Below are positions 40,111-51,905 of a DNA stretch of 64,000 nt, in pieces; the first letter of the stretch is position 1; each line of letters begins with the position of its first letter. The notes below the pieces were generated by a model that had not been told where the DNA came from, did not search any database, and saw only the letters and a program-made list of their open reading frames with translations. The translations under genes and the position numbers were made by a program. The DNA lies in assembly GCA_039621445.1 (NCBI GenBank), contig CP154956.1:5640170-5704169 (forward strand). The letters run 5' to 3'. Source of the stretch: Euglena gracilis. Lineage: Eukaryota > Euglenida > Euglenophyceae > Euglenales.

Positions 40111-41859
40111 TCCAGCCGTTCATGAGGAATGCAATATCGGTTGCAGTCGAAATTTCTGCCCACGATCTTTCTCAGGTGCTGGGTCCCAGTGTTATATTAC
40201 AACACATGCCCCACGAAAAATGTGTGGTTGAATTGTGGTGTTCGAATCTTGTGCTCACGGTGAGCAGCGATTTGTGCATTACAGGATTTGTACATCAAGT
40301 TAACAACCATAATTTTTGCAGTTTTTTTTTGGTAAAGACACCAAAGTGCGTCCGCAGTTGGTTCTTTTCTGTCGATAGGACCACGTTCCGAAAGGGTGAA
40401 CCCCAGGTTCAAAGTGGTTGCCTGGCAGTGTGCTGGTGCAGGTGGGCATGCAGGGCTTGGCTGCTTCCTGGGGCGGAGTCCCGTTGCCCCGGCGCTACGG
40501 CATTCCCCTTACCAACCGCGATCCCAATTACAGTCCGGACAAAAATGACGGGAAACAAAAATGATGGGAAACCGCCAAAAATTTCCATAGATTTTTTCCC
40601 CGTCATTTCCCCCCCCAAACCTTTTTTTACGCGCCTCTGGGGGGGCCACGTCCAGGGTGTTCAAATTTCAACGTAAAAAGATGGGGGGTGACCTATCGAA
40701 AAATCGACACCCCAGAAGACCATTTTTGACCAGGGGTTGATAAAAAGTTGTCTGGTTGGGGCTTACAGCACAATGAACAGTTGTCCCGGGACAATTTTCA
40801 CCCATTTCTTGTGCTGCCCTGCTGGTCATGCAGCACCTGCCTGCGGAGAAAGATCTAAGTGCAGATGGGTAAATGTGGGAATCAAACTCTGGGGCTGAAA
40901 AATATTAAATAATAATAAAAAAATATCATTGTAAACACCAATTGTTTTGAATGAAAGAGGGGGGATTTGGCGGCTTGTGATTCAGGGGTGGGATATACAA
41001 ATATGGCATATACATACACAATCCGCGAAATAGATTCGGACCCCAATTTGATGGGGCGGCAGGCCAGTTAGCCATGGTGTGTTGAATGACAGGAAGCCTT
41101 TTGGTCGCCTTATTTTGCAATCTGGTGCTTCTTCTTTTTTTGTGGAAACTGCCCGTCACCTTTTTGGCACCCTACCAGGCCATTCCATTGAGCCCTCCCA
41201 GGAACAGATGGGAATGAGGTTGGTTGTGGTGGGGGGTCCGTACTCCCTCAAGGCTTTCCATACATCCCCCCCCCCCCCGCAGGTTGTTAAGTTGCCAAAC
41301 AGCGCCCAGGAAGGCAGTTGACGGCTGAGTGGCGGGCCCAGGCTTTGTTTTCAGGAAGTGCGCCGCCCCAGTGGGGGGCTGGGTGTTTTTGGCAGGCAGC
41401 GTTTAGGGCATTTTCGACCCCCTCGCGGGGTAGGGGTCTGGGGTGGGTCGTTCTACAGCATCCCCCAAAGCGCCAAAGGCGCCGGGGCCCGAACATGCCC
41501 ATGCTCAAGGGAAATTTGGCGTGCTCGGCAGGCACCGGGGTCCAGAGCAGACCTCTGTTTAGTGTGTATCGGCAAAAAATTTTGTGTATCGTGTGAATCA
41601 GCAAATAATAATTTGTGTATCGGTGTGTATCGGCAAAAAAAATTTGTGTGCGGTGTGTATCGTTGATACACACTAAACAGAGGTCTGGTCCAAAGCCGAC
41701 CCCCCCCCCCGTGGGCCATGCCTGCTGTGGGCAGGCACCGTAGCATACGGCACCCCCTGGGGAGGTTGGTAAACAGAAGCCTAAGTGGGGCTGGCCAGGT
41801 CTGCCCACCCACCCGTCGCCTTCATAGGCACCAGGCTGGCCCCCCCCCCCCCCCTGCCC

Positions 41860-42050
41860 CTCCACCCGCCGCCCCGCGGTCTGCCGTCCCGGGACTCCGC
41901 CCCGGCGCCGTGCCGCCCCTGAACCTCCGGGCGCTGGCGCAGCCCACGCCGGGCCCGGGGCGGCGGCCGCCGCGCGCGGCGGCCCCCGCCCCCGCCCCGA
42001 CCCCTGCCCCCGCCCCCGCCCCGCCCCCGCCCCCGCCCATGCTTCTTTTT
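41860..42050 (+). CDS. possible proline/alanine-rich exon
   Basis: Highly GC-rich open frame with LRPGAVPPLNLRALAQPTPG then PAPAPTPAPAPAPPPPPP. It could be a disordered part of the gene or low-complexity non-coding DNA. Confidence 0.35.
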
Positions 42051-42534
42051 CACTCCGAAACCCCAGGGAGGTGGGGGGGGTGGCTGGGTCCGGAGCCGGA
42101 CCCCCGTGCCAGAGGCCGTACGGGTTTCAACGCGAAGCGCCGAAAATTGTTTGGGAACCGCCTTTTTTGAGGGGAGGTGCCACCGGGGGGGGGGGGGGGC
42201 TCTTCCGGGTTGGGTGAATCCGGTGCCCCCCCGGGGTGTCTTAAAAAGAAGCCTGTCCCTGTCTCTGCCCCTGCCTCCCCGGCTGTCAGCCGGCAGGCTG
42301 CATATGGGTTCTGCCCTCCACGGCCTGCATAGCTGGGAGTTTTCTTTAGGGCGAAAAGTCAGTAAATGACACAATTCCCATGGGGTCTTTCGTTCATCAG
42401 GGTGTGTTGGCCGAACCTTCGACCATTTCCTGCTGGTTCCGAGAGGGGTGGTGGAAGGTGGCAGTTAGGGGTTGGTTTGTCGGCTTGGCGCCAGAAGAAA
42501 GTTGGTCTTTCTGGCATTGCCACTGTTTTAGTTG

Positions 42535-42947
42535 CCCCCCCCCCCCCATGTCCAACGACCCCCCTATGTCCAATGACCACCCCCCCCCCCGGTCAGAGGA
42601 CACCTTTTCGGAGGTTTGACCAAATTTTTGGTCCCGGCGCAAAGCGCCGGGACGAAAAATTTTGCCCAAAAATTGGCCAAAAATTTGGCCAAAATGCCAT
42701 TTTTGACACTTTTTGGACAAAAATTTGCCAAAATTGCCCAAAATCTTCGCCGCAAAGCGCCGGAAGGTAAAATTTGGGCATTTTTGGGTGGGTAGGGACC
42801 CGGGTACCCACCAATTTTCTTTTAACCCCATGTCCAACGACCACCCCCCCCCCGGTCAGAGGACACCTTTTTGGTCACTACCCCATGTCCAACGACCACC
42901 CCCCCGGTCAGAGGACAGAGGTTGCCGGTCGTTGGACATAGGGGGGG
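42535..42947. mobile_element. TIR element, TATGTCCAACGACC family (copy 2)
   Basis: C run then ATGTCCAACGACC on the left, GGTCGTTGGACATAGG then a G run on the right. Very close to 34903-35310 throughout, including GGTCCCGGCGCAAAGCGCCG. Similarity suggests recent spread. Confidence 0.9.
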
Positions 42948-43532
42948 CGGGGTACCATTGCTTATGTTCGACCCCACACCCTGGGGGGGGGGGGTGACTG
43001 GCTGCATAGCAGGTGGGTGACTGGTTTGTGAAACATGGCCAGCTGAGAGGGTCGCCCCTGGCGAGTAAAATATAGGCAGAAAACTTTCCTTCCCAAAGTG
43101 GACCAAAAAATGTGAGTTTTTTGGAGTGGGCACTTTTCGGGCATTTGTCAAAACTGCAAAATATCGTCGCACAAAGCGATTGTTTTGCATATTTTATTTA
43201 ACAATGTTTTGTATTTGCCTGTTTGGTGCATCTTTCACTTCCCCCCCCCAAAGCACATATTTTGCATATTTTGTACATATTTCGAGGTTTTTGTGGGAGT
43301 TTTCTGCAGCATATTTGCCCATCCCCCATTATTTTAGCAGCATATTTTTGAGGTAAATTTCGCTTTTTCTATTTTCATATCTAATTTTTGTGGCTTTTTT
43401 TCTTTTTTCGCCATTATTTTTGGTCATTTTGGGCATTCATGTGCCACGGACCTACCATACGTGTGTATCGACAGAAAGAATTACTGCACCACATTATGGG
43501 GAATTTTTTATTATGAATTAGTATTTTTTTCT

Positions 43533-43799
43533 GAATTACCCCCCCCCCCAGTCGTACGACCACCCCTCATTTATGACCACCCCCCGGCCGCAGGTTGCAG
43601 GTCATGGGGGGTTATGACCCCCCCCCAGTCGCAGGTTGCAGGTTGCGAAAATGTTAACACCACCTTACCTACAACTGCCCCCTCATTTGCGACCACCCCC
43701 CGGTCGCAGGTTGCAGGTTATGTGGGTGTTTTACGACCCCCCCCCTGGTCGCAGGTTGCAGGAAGCGGGTCGTACGACACGGGGGGGGGGGGGTAATTC
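43533..43799. mobile_element. TIR element, GAATTACCCC/AGTCGTACGACC family
   Basis: Ends GAATTACCCC, C run, GTCGTACGACC and the inverse GGGTCGTACGACA, G run, GGTAATTC. Inside, GGTCGCAGGTTGCAGGT is repeated four times. No clear TSD. Confidence 0.82.
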
Positions 43800-44185
43800 G
43801 TTGGTGTGTAACAACAAGCTTTCTCATGCTGGGATCCATCTGGACCCCGGGGGGGGGATGGTCCATACCCTCCTGGTCATGGGCCCCCTTTAGCTAAAAC
43901 CATTAGGTCGCCTTTTGGTTTGGTTTGGCCGGGGAGTGGGTGGACGGTGGGGGTTTGCACGTTGGGGGGCCAGGGCTGTATGGGAAAGCCTTGTGGGGGG
44001 GGGGGGGTTGACCCTCCCACTTCCCCACCCAGGAGGTGGGGGGGGGTCGACCCCTACCCACCATTGAAAAATGGCGCCAAAGAAAAATCTTGACCTAAGA
44101 TCAGTGAGGTGGGGGTTGTCATAGGGTTTTGGGGATTCCCGTACAGCCCTGGGGGTAGCAGCTTGGTCGGCGTTGCTCTGGACCC

Positions 44186-44277
44186 CCGGCGTTCGGCAGC
44201 CGGCCGGCCTCGCCCCTGCCATCGTGGCGGAGGAAACGCTGTCCCTGCCTGAACCCGCCGCGGAGGTGGACGTTCCC
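44186..44277 (+). CDS. exon, unknown function
   Basis: Reads LAPAIVAEETLSLPEPAAEV then DVP and ends before GGA-CAG. The following intron 44278-45009 has the strongest terminal pair in the window: CAGCGGTGGCCAGA against CTCTGGCCACCCCTG (13 of 15). Confidence 0.65.
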
Positions 44278-45009
44278 GGACAGCGGTGGCCAGAAACGCT
44301 CCCATACACCGGGGCGGGTTGGTACCCGGTGACTGGCTGACCCTCCCCTTGTTTGCAGGACACATTTTTCCAGCTTTTTGGGGGGTTTCCGAAACAGCAC
44401 TCTCCCATCACTTCCATCACAGCAAAATACAGCGAGACCCAAGTGATCGCTGGAGAGGTAACACACCAGTCTGCCAGTTAGGGTTCAAGGGATAATCCGA
44501 GGTCTGTAGTCCCCCCCCCTTGTCCAATGACCGGGCTTATCCAATAACCAACAGCCAAAAATGATTATTACCCCCCTTGAACACAAGCAAATCATTTATT
44601 GGCATTTTCAGCCAGTTTATAGTAATCATCCCAACAAGTTAAAAAAATGGAGCTTCTATGAAGCATGCAAATGCAAAAAAGCGAAATTCACACCAAATTC
44701 TTCCCAAATTGTTTTGGCCACTGCTGACCATTTTTTGCTCATTTTTTATAAAGCCATTTCGGCCATTCTTGACCATTCTTGGCCAACTCTCAGCAACTTT
44801 CAGCCGTTTATTGCAACCTTGCAACTTTCCGTTAATGTTAGTCGTTTTGGGCATTTTGTGATTGTATTCGGGTTTCCAAAAATCGTCCCCAGGGGTCGCT
44901 TTCTTTGGGGGTTGTGTATATTTGGAAACATAGGAGTGGTTTCGCCGCGGGGGGTTGGGTCGACACACTCCCCCCCCCCCACCCCCGCCCTCTGGCCACC
45001 CCTGGCCCC

Positions 45010-45102
45010 AGCGGGTCGGTGGTGGAGGGGGAGAACTGTGGCCCGGACGACGCCGGGAGCGTCACGCTGAGCCTCTCCCCCGTACACTCCGCGCCCGCCA
45101 TC
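45010..45102 (+). CDS. exon, unknown function
   Basis: Reads SGSVVEGENCGPDDAGSVTL then SLSPVHSAPAI, phase 0 at both sides, starting after CTGGCCCC and ending before GGC-CAG. Continues DVP-SGSV from the previous exon. Confidence 0.65.
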
Positions 45103-45889
45103 GGCCAGACCGTCACCCGGTGCTGGGGGGGGGGGACACCCAGTTTTCGAAAAAAGGAGGGTGCATGGGGGTTTAGGTGCCCCCCCCCCCCCCTGGACCA
45201 AAGGGGTGTCCGTCCGGACCACTCCCCCCACCTGCCAAAACCCCGGGGGGGGGGGGTGCCCGGGCCCCCCAAAAAGTTCAAAATTTTCTTTCCGGCGCTT
45301 TGCGCCGAAAGTTTTTTTTCCATTTTTGACAAATTTTTGCCCAGAAAGTGCCCAAAGCGGGTCGGAATTCGCGCCTGGCCGAAAATCGGTCACCTGGACG
45401 GCGCCACTCTCATTTGTAAAAAACAACAACAGGAATTCAGTTTTCGACCCCCCCCCCAATGACACAAAGTCCAAAAAAGCAGATATATGATCATAATCCT
45501 GAAAATAAAGTCCCCAACAATTTTTTTCACGTTCAAAGTATTTTAAAAATGTGACATTGTGAAGTGATTTATGAAAAAAAAAATTTGGGTGACAGGTCAG
45601 TGGTTTAGAGATGAAAGACAGCTTCCAGGACGACACGCACCATGAGTCGCCCTCGGGCAGAGGGATGATGCAACACCTTGCCACAAATACAAGATTTCGC
45701 AGCATTCCCAATTGCCCAATTCCCAATTCCCAAGCGGCAACGGGGGGGGGGGGTGTTGTTTCCGGGTTTGCGGCGCACACACAAGCGTCCCAGCTGGCCA
45801 ATGGGTGCGGCGGCCTGGCGCAAACGAGGCCGCAGACGCTGATGTGATCCTACGCCCCTCTGCCGTGGTTGTGGCCAGCGCGGTGGATG

Positions 45890-45990
45890 ACGGGGTCGAC
45901 AGCGCGCCGGAAGACCGCCAGGGCTTACCTCTGCCAGCACAACCTGGATCCCATCACTGCCGCCCATATCCCCCTGGCTGAGAAAATGCA
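45890..45990 (+). CDS. probable exon with CQHNLDP helix motif
   Basis: One frame reads KTARAYLCQHNLDPITAAHI then PLAEKMHRYW, like the A-x-x-(F/Y)C-x-x-x-x-LD helical motif often seen beside PH-like domains in kinetoplastid proteins. Another frame (SAVVVASAVDDGVDSAPEDR) is open across the upstream part, so an internal splice may switch frames. Edges unresolved. Confidence 0.4.
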
Positions 45991-46064
45991 TCGGTATTGG
46001 CTCAGCTGTCGGGTGGTGGCATTGGGGCGGGGAGTGGGTGGCTGTTGGGCTTTTGGGTGTTCAT

Positions 46065-46336
46065 TACCTACCCCCCCCCCCGGGAAACTGTCATGCCCGA
46101 GAACCTGTCAGGGTCCCGCCCGGGAAACTGTCAGGGTCCCCGGTACCGGCCAACCTGTCAGGGTCATTTTTCATTGACTTTCCCTTGAAATGCCCTACCC
46201 GGGAAACTTTCAGGGTCCCGCCCGGGAAACTGGCAGGGTCCCTGGTTCCGGCCAACCTGTCAGTATAGGAAGTTGTCAGGGCCCCCGATACTGGCCAACC
46301 TGTCAGGTGACAGTTTCCGGGGGGGGGGGGTAGGTA
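46065..46336. mobile_element. TIR element, GGGAAACTGTCAGGG family
   Basis: TACCTACC, C run, GGGAAACTGTCA on the left and TGACAGTTTCC, G run, GGTAGGTA on the right. Internal GGCCAACCTGTCAG repeats. Short relative at 15631-15786 with the same TACCTACC ends. Confidence 0.88.
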
Positions 46337-46390
46337 TTCTCCTCCCTTGGCCGTCTTTGGAGCAGGTTCATGTTCATCACAGTTCTCCCC

Positions 46391-46729
46391 CATACAATCA
46401 CTTAGTCACTGGCCGACCCCCCCTCCCGGGGAGGGGTGTGACTGGTTTTTTTAAGAGTGACTGACTACTTTTTGGCCCGGACCCTCTCCCCCCCGGGGGG
46501 GGGGGGTCGGCAAAAAACCATCAAAGTGACCCGGTGCCAAAGGCGCCGGAAAATTTTTTAGCCTTTTTTCAGGTTTTTGGTCAAATTTCCTTTGGATTCC
46601 AGAGTGGCTGACCCCCCAGGGGGGGGGGGGGGCTAGTGACTGATTGGTTTCCAAATAAGTGACTGACTGGTTTTTCAAAGACTGGAGTGCCCCCCCCTCC
46701 CCCCTGAGGGTCGTTAAAAAAATTGTATG
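46391..46729. mobile_element. MITE, CATACAAT family (copy 4)
   Basis: Ends CATACAATCACTTAGTCAC and TAAAAAAATTGTATG. Flanking duplications TTCTCCCC (46383-46390) and TTCTCTCC (46730-46737), 7 of 8 identical. Core CCGGTGCCAAAGGCGCCGGA near 46530. Confidence 0.9.
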
Positions 46730-46937
46730 TTCTCTCCATCTGCCTATCGCCCACATCTTTGCCTTGCCAGTGAAAACAAGCAGTGTGTGCCACAAACAAA
46801 AGCACACAAATTCGTAGTATACCAATCCAATATTGCTCTCCGGGAAGAGAGCAATTTTTTTTGAATGAGTGACAATTTTTTGGACCAGCTTGGGAGATTC
46901 CTTTTTGACCTGAGTGTATAGGGGCCTCCAATTTGGT

Positions 46938-46941
46938 TATG

Positions 46942-46972
<31 letters not shown>

Positions 46973-46981
46973 ACACACACC
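46938..46981. repeat. (CA)n microsatellite
   Basis: Short, nearly pure CA tract. Confidence 0.93.
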
Positions 46982-47159
46982 TTCACACCCCCCACCAAGC
47001 CAGAGGCAGTGCCCTTAGCCATGCCCCCAACGGTGACACACTGCAGCCGGTGTAGAGCATGCCGTTGCGATATATGCCGCCGAGTCCCCCAAATCCTGGC
47101 GCCTGTTGGCTGATGTGGTTCAACCCAAAGGATGGGTCCGCGTCACATTCATCCACTGA

Positions 47160-48490
47160 AGATAACTACAAATAAATACAGATAACTACAGATTCACCCG
47201 AATCCCCGAAAACAGATAACTGCGGATAACTGCGGATGGCCAATAAACAATTTTTTAAACAATTTTTTTTGACCAGTGAGGATGCGCAATAACTACCCCC
47301 CCCCCTTGTCACCACCTCTTGTCTGAGCACCCCCCCAGTTCTTACCCATCTTTTTAAAGGTCAATTTTTCAAGGAGACTTCTTTTGTGCATGGTTTTTAA
47401 AGAAATTTCTCGAAAATTTCGACATTTTAGAAACTTCTGGGACCTGATATAGTGAGATATTGTTGATGTCCGCAAGTTCAACAGTGGACCTCCAAAATGA
47501 GGGATTTTTTTCTCTTTCCGAAGCCAGATTTTTTCGCAGTCAAAATTTTACCCCTTGTCTGAGCACCACCACCCCGGTTCTTCTCATATTTTGGCACGTT
47601 AGGCACCCCCCCCCCCCTGGTGCTTAACATGTTTTCTGGTGCGTAGACAAGGGGGGGAGGTGCATGAAACTCACCTGTTTTTGGCCATTTTAGGCAGTTC
47701 TGCCTCTTTTGGCCACGTCTGGTAACTTTTTTTGGGCTGCCTCGTCTGGTTTTGACTGTTTTTGCCTGCTTTGGGGGGGGGGGGGCGCTTTTAGCCTCTC
47801 TCAGGCCACTTTTGGCAGTTTGGCCATTTCTGGCTGCTTTCTGACTGACGACATTAATTGGCGGTTTCTGAGTGTTTTTTTTTTGGTCTCATTGGAGGTT
47901 TATGGCTATTTTTGACTGCATTTGACAACTTTTGGCTGCTTCTGGCTGCTTCTAGCTCTTTCTGCCTCTGGCCTCCTTTGTCATTTTCTGATATTCTCGT
48001 AATTTTAGGCCTTTCTGCGGGGACATCATGATCAAGGATTGCTGTTCTCAGCGGTTGCTGCCATTTCTGGATGGACATCCCCAGTCAGCACAGGCATCTT
48101 TGCAACTGCAGATAACTACGGATAGCCACGGAAAAGTGCAAAAGAAACATTGACCCTCCAACGACGGATGAGCAGCCATCCGTCACCCAGCTCATGGAGC
48201 TGTCAGCCGTGGGATGGCAGAAACATTATTCTTTTGTGGTGTCTTTTGGTTTTTGGCAAAGCGTGAGTGTTTTTTTTTTAGTTTTTCCCAATTGATTTTC
48301 AGGATTGCAGTTAAGAGATTTTGAGTTAGAAAGTTCCGTATTTTGGACCAAATTATCCCAAATTTGTGCCATTGGACTTTTTTTTCCGCCAACGACTTGC
48401 ATGTTTTACGTGTTCCCAGAACAGGTTTTTTTCTTTTGTATGTTTGTTAACACCCGGTCTGGGCCCTCTCGAATGCATGAAAACGCAGTG
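47160..48490. other. repeat-rich non-coding DNA
   Basis: Holds GATAACTACAGATAACT-type repeats (about 47160-47240, again near 48110), C/G-run pieces at 47295-47340 and 47570-47665, and a long TTTTGGCCA/TTTTGGCTG degenerate periodic block (47680-47960). No gene seen. Confidence 0.6.
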
Positions 48491-48491
48491 C

Positions 48492-48531
<40 letters not shown>

Positions 48532-48542
48532 TGTGTGTGTGT

Positions 48543-48628
<86 letters not shown>

Positions 48629-48645
48629 TTGTGTGGTTGTGGTTG
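48492..48645. repeat. (TG)n microsatellite
   Basis: Almost pure TG repeat with a few TTTG/GGTG interruptions. Confidence 0.97.
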
Positions 48646-48954
48646 TTTTTTTGGGAGGTTGATGCTGATTTTGTCCCCTTGTCTTGATTTTGTCCCCACC
48701 CCTCCAAACAATTCCCCCAAAAGGAGACTGCTGTCAATACACAACCCCCACATAAAAGTGGGGCTCCCCCCTTGCTTACAAACCATCTGAGGCAAACAGG
48801 ATTACAATGCCTCAGTTGTGGAGGTCACTGACGGGGCGAGAGAAAAACTTTAAAAAAAAGCTGTTTGACCCAAAAGGGGGTGAATAATGGAAAGGGTTTG
48901 GGTTCGATCTGACATGGTCTCTAACGTGAGTGTTGCGTTCTTTTTTTTTTCCAG

Positions 48955-49176
48955 TCCCTGGCCCAAACCCAAAACCTGCATACCTGAACGCTCCCGAACC
49001 CAGAACAAACGGTCAAGCCCCACATGTATTTCTTAGGTCGCCACAGGCGGGACCTAAGAGCAGCGAAACCCAGCAGTTTGATGGTGCCTCCTTCGGTGGT
49101 GCCACCCACACAGATCCCACAGGCTCCTGTCGCTTTGTGCCAGTGCCCCACCCCTTCAACCTGGCCCCTTGTCAAG
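48955..49176 (+). CDS. exon with standard GT-AG borders, proline-rich
   Basis: A long T run and CCAG precede it and CAAG-GTAAGC follows, textbook acceptor and donor. It reads PGPNPKPAYLNAPEPRTNGQ then PTGSCRFVPVPHPFNLAPCQ. Disordered-looking; function unknown. Shows that conventional introns occur alongside the nonconventional ones. Confidence 0.6.
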
Positions 49177-50084
49177 GTAAGCTGCCCACGTTGTGGGACG
49201 CGCTCCCCGCACGCTAACCTCCCCACAGCAATGGTGCTCAGGAAGCCCCGTTGATTATGTGGCCGTGGGGAGCCAATTGTGTGCTGCTGTCCCGGCTTGA
49301 CCAGAATCCATATGATTTTAAGTGACAAATTCCCTTTTTTTTATTTCGGTAATTTTCTAGTGTCTCCTCCAAACGAGCTTGGAGTTTCAGGAACCATTGG
49401 CCAGTTCAGCAGGAACCTGAACTCGCAGACCTCTATTTTCCCCTGGTTTTGCCATTTTGGTACATTTTAATCTTTTTTTGGCGCACTTCACACACTTTGG
49501 GTATTTTATGAAAAATCCTTCGGCCATTTCCACAGTGTTTGTGTGATTGTGGCTCGATTTTGTATGCTTTTATCCATTTTTCATTTATCATATGTATTCA
49601 TTATTTGTTTTTCTATTTGTCCATTTTCACTTTTGTTTCTATTTGACATTTTGAATGGGAAATTGCCGCAAGGACACCCCCGCCAACACTCGGTCGCAGC
49701 CGGTGGCTTGCTTCCGGAACAGTTCGATCCTTGGTGCTCTTTTTCCCCCTAACCCCCCCCCCCCCGGCCAACATTGCCGCGTTCTGCCACTTCCCTGCCC
49801 TGTCCACTTGCGAAAGCCGCCCCCCCCCCTGTCCCCCTCACCCTCTTTTGCCCGTCAGAGGTCCGGGTCTTACGTCGGCCTAACCTGCAGTCCGCCTCAG
49901 CGCCTCCCTCCTCCCAACCAGCCTAACTGACCCGGTCGCCGCCCCTCATCAAGCCAGCACCTGTGCAGAACCGGTGAGACTGTGCGATGGGTGAGAGCCA
50001 TGATGCTACGTGCGTGTGGTGTGCGTGTTTGATGTGTGCATTCACGACGTGTATGTGTGTTCATGTGCTCTCTGTATTATCTCT

Positions 50085-50283
<199 letters not shown>

Positions 50284-50659
50284 TGTGGATGTTTGTGACG
50301 TCGCACATAGTGTGGGTGGCTGTTTTGACATGTTTTTTCAAATTGGTGCGAAGCAATTTCACACCTTCTGTCCCAGGTCACAGGTTTCTGCTATCCATCT
50401 GTCAATAGACCCTCTTTCGGCGTCCCACACCGGTCGTTCTTCCATCGTTGGGTGTTGGTGTTGTTTTTCGGGAGGAAGAACACATTGCCACACATGAGAA
50501 TAGATTGTATAAGATTGAGTGCCATCCATCTGTTCTTTCGTTGTTTTTCGGGGAGGTCATACCACAGGGACCCATTTTTGCAAAGCCAACAGCTTTTTCC
50601 AGCCTTGCACCCTGAGCGAGTACGGCTGCAGTTTGGTTTTTGCGGAGCGTTGCAAATTG

Positions 50660-50974
50660 AAATGAGTGCTCATGGGATGCGTTCTTCATCCACGCCTGCC
50701 ATGAGGAGGATGCCACCCCCAAGTTCCGGTGACCTCCTCCCCATCATGGAATCGAAAAATAGCACCGAAGCGTTCTCCTGCTTCCCCACTGCCTTCGTTG
50801 GACAAACCAATCGAACACCTGTGGCTCCTCTCAATTCAGTGGTTCTCCGGGTTGGTGGTTGGGCCCCCCACCAGCACCCCGCCCCGCCTCCTTCCCATCC
50901 GCCCGTGAGCCCCTACCCTAACCAGTGCGGAGGGCGGGGCGCCGTCCTCCCAGCATCAACCGCTTGGCCACCGG
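50660..50974 (+). CDS. penultimate exon, proline/serine-rich C-terminal region
   Basis: Reads MSAHGMRSSSTPAMRRMPPP then SSGDLLPIMESKNS and, near the end, GAVLPASTAWPP. It ends in phase 1 at 50974. With the MITE-intron 50975-51259 removed it continues in frame to a stop. The 5' edge is not resolved; the open frame starts upstream. Confidence 0.55.
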
Positions 50975-50977
50975 AGC

Positions 50978-51254
50978 CAGAGATTTTTTTTAAGTTTTGT
51001 GACCGGGGGGGGGGGTTCCTGCCGAGCCCCCCCCCCCCCCAAGGGTTGGGGTCAGGCTAAGTGGGTACCCTGCCGGGGAGGCGGGGTTTTGTTCTATTTT
51101 CGTCACAAGGCGACAAGAATATTTTTGGACACAAAATTGACCCCCCCCCCAAAAAACTGTGTCCGCCCAGCCCCCCCCCCCCCCGGGTGGCCAAATTGGG
51201 TGGGTGGGGTGGTACGGAACCCCCCCTCCCCCGGGGTCCTCAAAGAAGTCTCTG
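50978..51254 (+). mobile_element. MITE related to the CAGGGG family, predicted to be a complete intron
   Basis: A 277-bp element with ends CAGAGATTTTTTTTAAG and CTCAAAGAAGTCTCTG. Flanking 8-mers ACCGGAGC (50970-50977) and GCTGGAGC (51255-51262) match at 6 of 8. The predicted intron is 50975-51259 (CAG at +4, CTG at -8). Its interior consists of C/G runs around a GTGGGTACC/GGTGGTACGG arrangement. Confidence 0.8.
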
Positions 51255-51259
51255 GCTGG

Positions 51260-51327
51260 AGCTCCCTTCGCCGGAGGGGCCAGGGGCAAGTGACTCCTTG
51301 TGCCGCCAGGTGTATCTGACGCCCTGA
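51260..51327 (+). CDS. last exon of the + strand gene
   Basis: Joined to 50974 it reads E-LPSPEGPGASDSLCRQVYLT-P and stops at TGA 51325-51327. It marks the 3' end of the last + strand gene in the window. Confidence 0.55.
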
Positions 51328-51504
51328 CCGTCCCGTCGCACTCTGCATGTGCCTGCACTGGATGGTAGTTCACTCTGTTGGTCCGCTCGATTTGGGCGGA
51401 TTTTTGGGGGTGTTTTTTTGTCGTCTAAATGATTGGTTTGGAATGATTCTGGGTGAATTTTGGAGCTGGGTGTAAAGGATTTGTCTGCAATCAGGCAAGG
51501 ACAG

Positions 51505-51600
51505 CAACCGGATCCCATCGGATTTCACCGGATCCCACCGGGGGTTTTTTGACCATTTGACTAGTGGGTTCCCACCGGATCCCACCGGATCCCACCGGAG
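51505..51600. repeat. GGATCCCACC short tandem repeats
   Basis: CCGGATCCCACCGGATCCCA and variants, about seven units in two clusters. Confidence 0.85.
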
Positions 51601-51754
51601 ATTTTTTTTCCATGCACAGATTTTTCTTCTGGATTTATGGCCCGTGTGAGATTTCCGAATGTGCAGTTTTCACATATTTCCACTAGCACCCCATCTGTAG
51701 TTGATTTACACCCTTTTTTTTGTCTGGTTTCCTGCGAACCAGCAAAAATCTTTT

Positions 51755-51905
51755 CCTATTTGGCCACTTTTTGGCCATTTTGGACCACTTTTGGCCACTT
51801 TTGTCCACTTTGGGCAGCATTTGGCAATTTAGACCACTTTTGGCTGTGTGAATGCATTTTTGCTTTATTTTGACCAATTTTTGGCTGCTTCTGGCTACAA
51901 TATTC
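51755..51905. repeat. TTTTGGCCAC degenerate repeat with ~10-bp spacing
   Basis: GGCCACTTTT, GGCCATTTTG, GGACCACTTT, GGCCACTTTT and TGTCCACTTT follow at close to 10-bp steps. Similar blocks: 1737-1835, 14524-14650, 15115-15340, 44700-44860, 47680-47960, and inside elements near 35030 and 42660. Confidence 0.7.
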
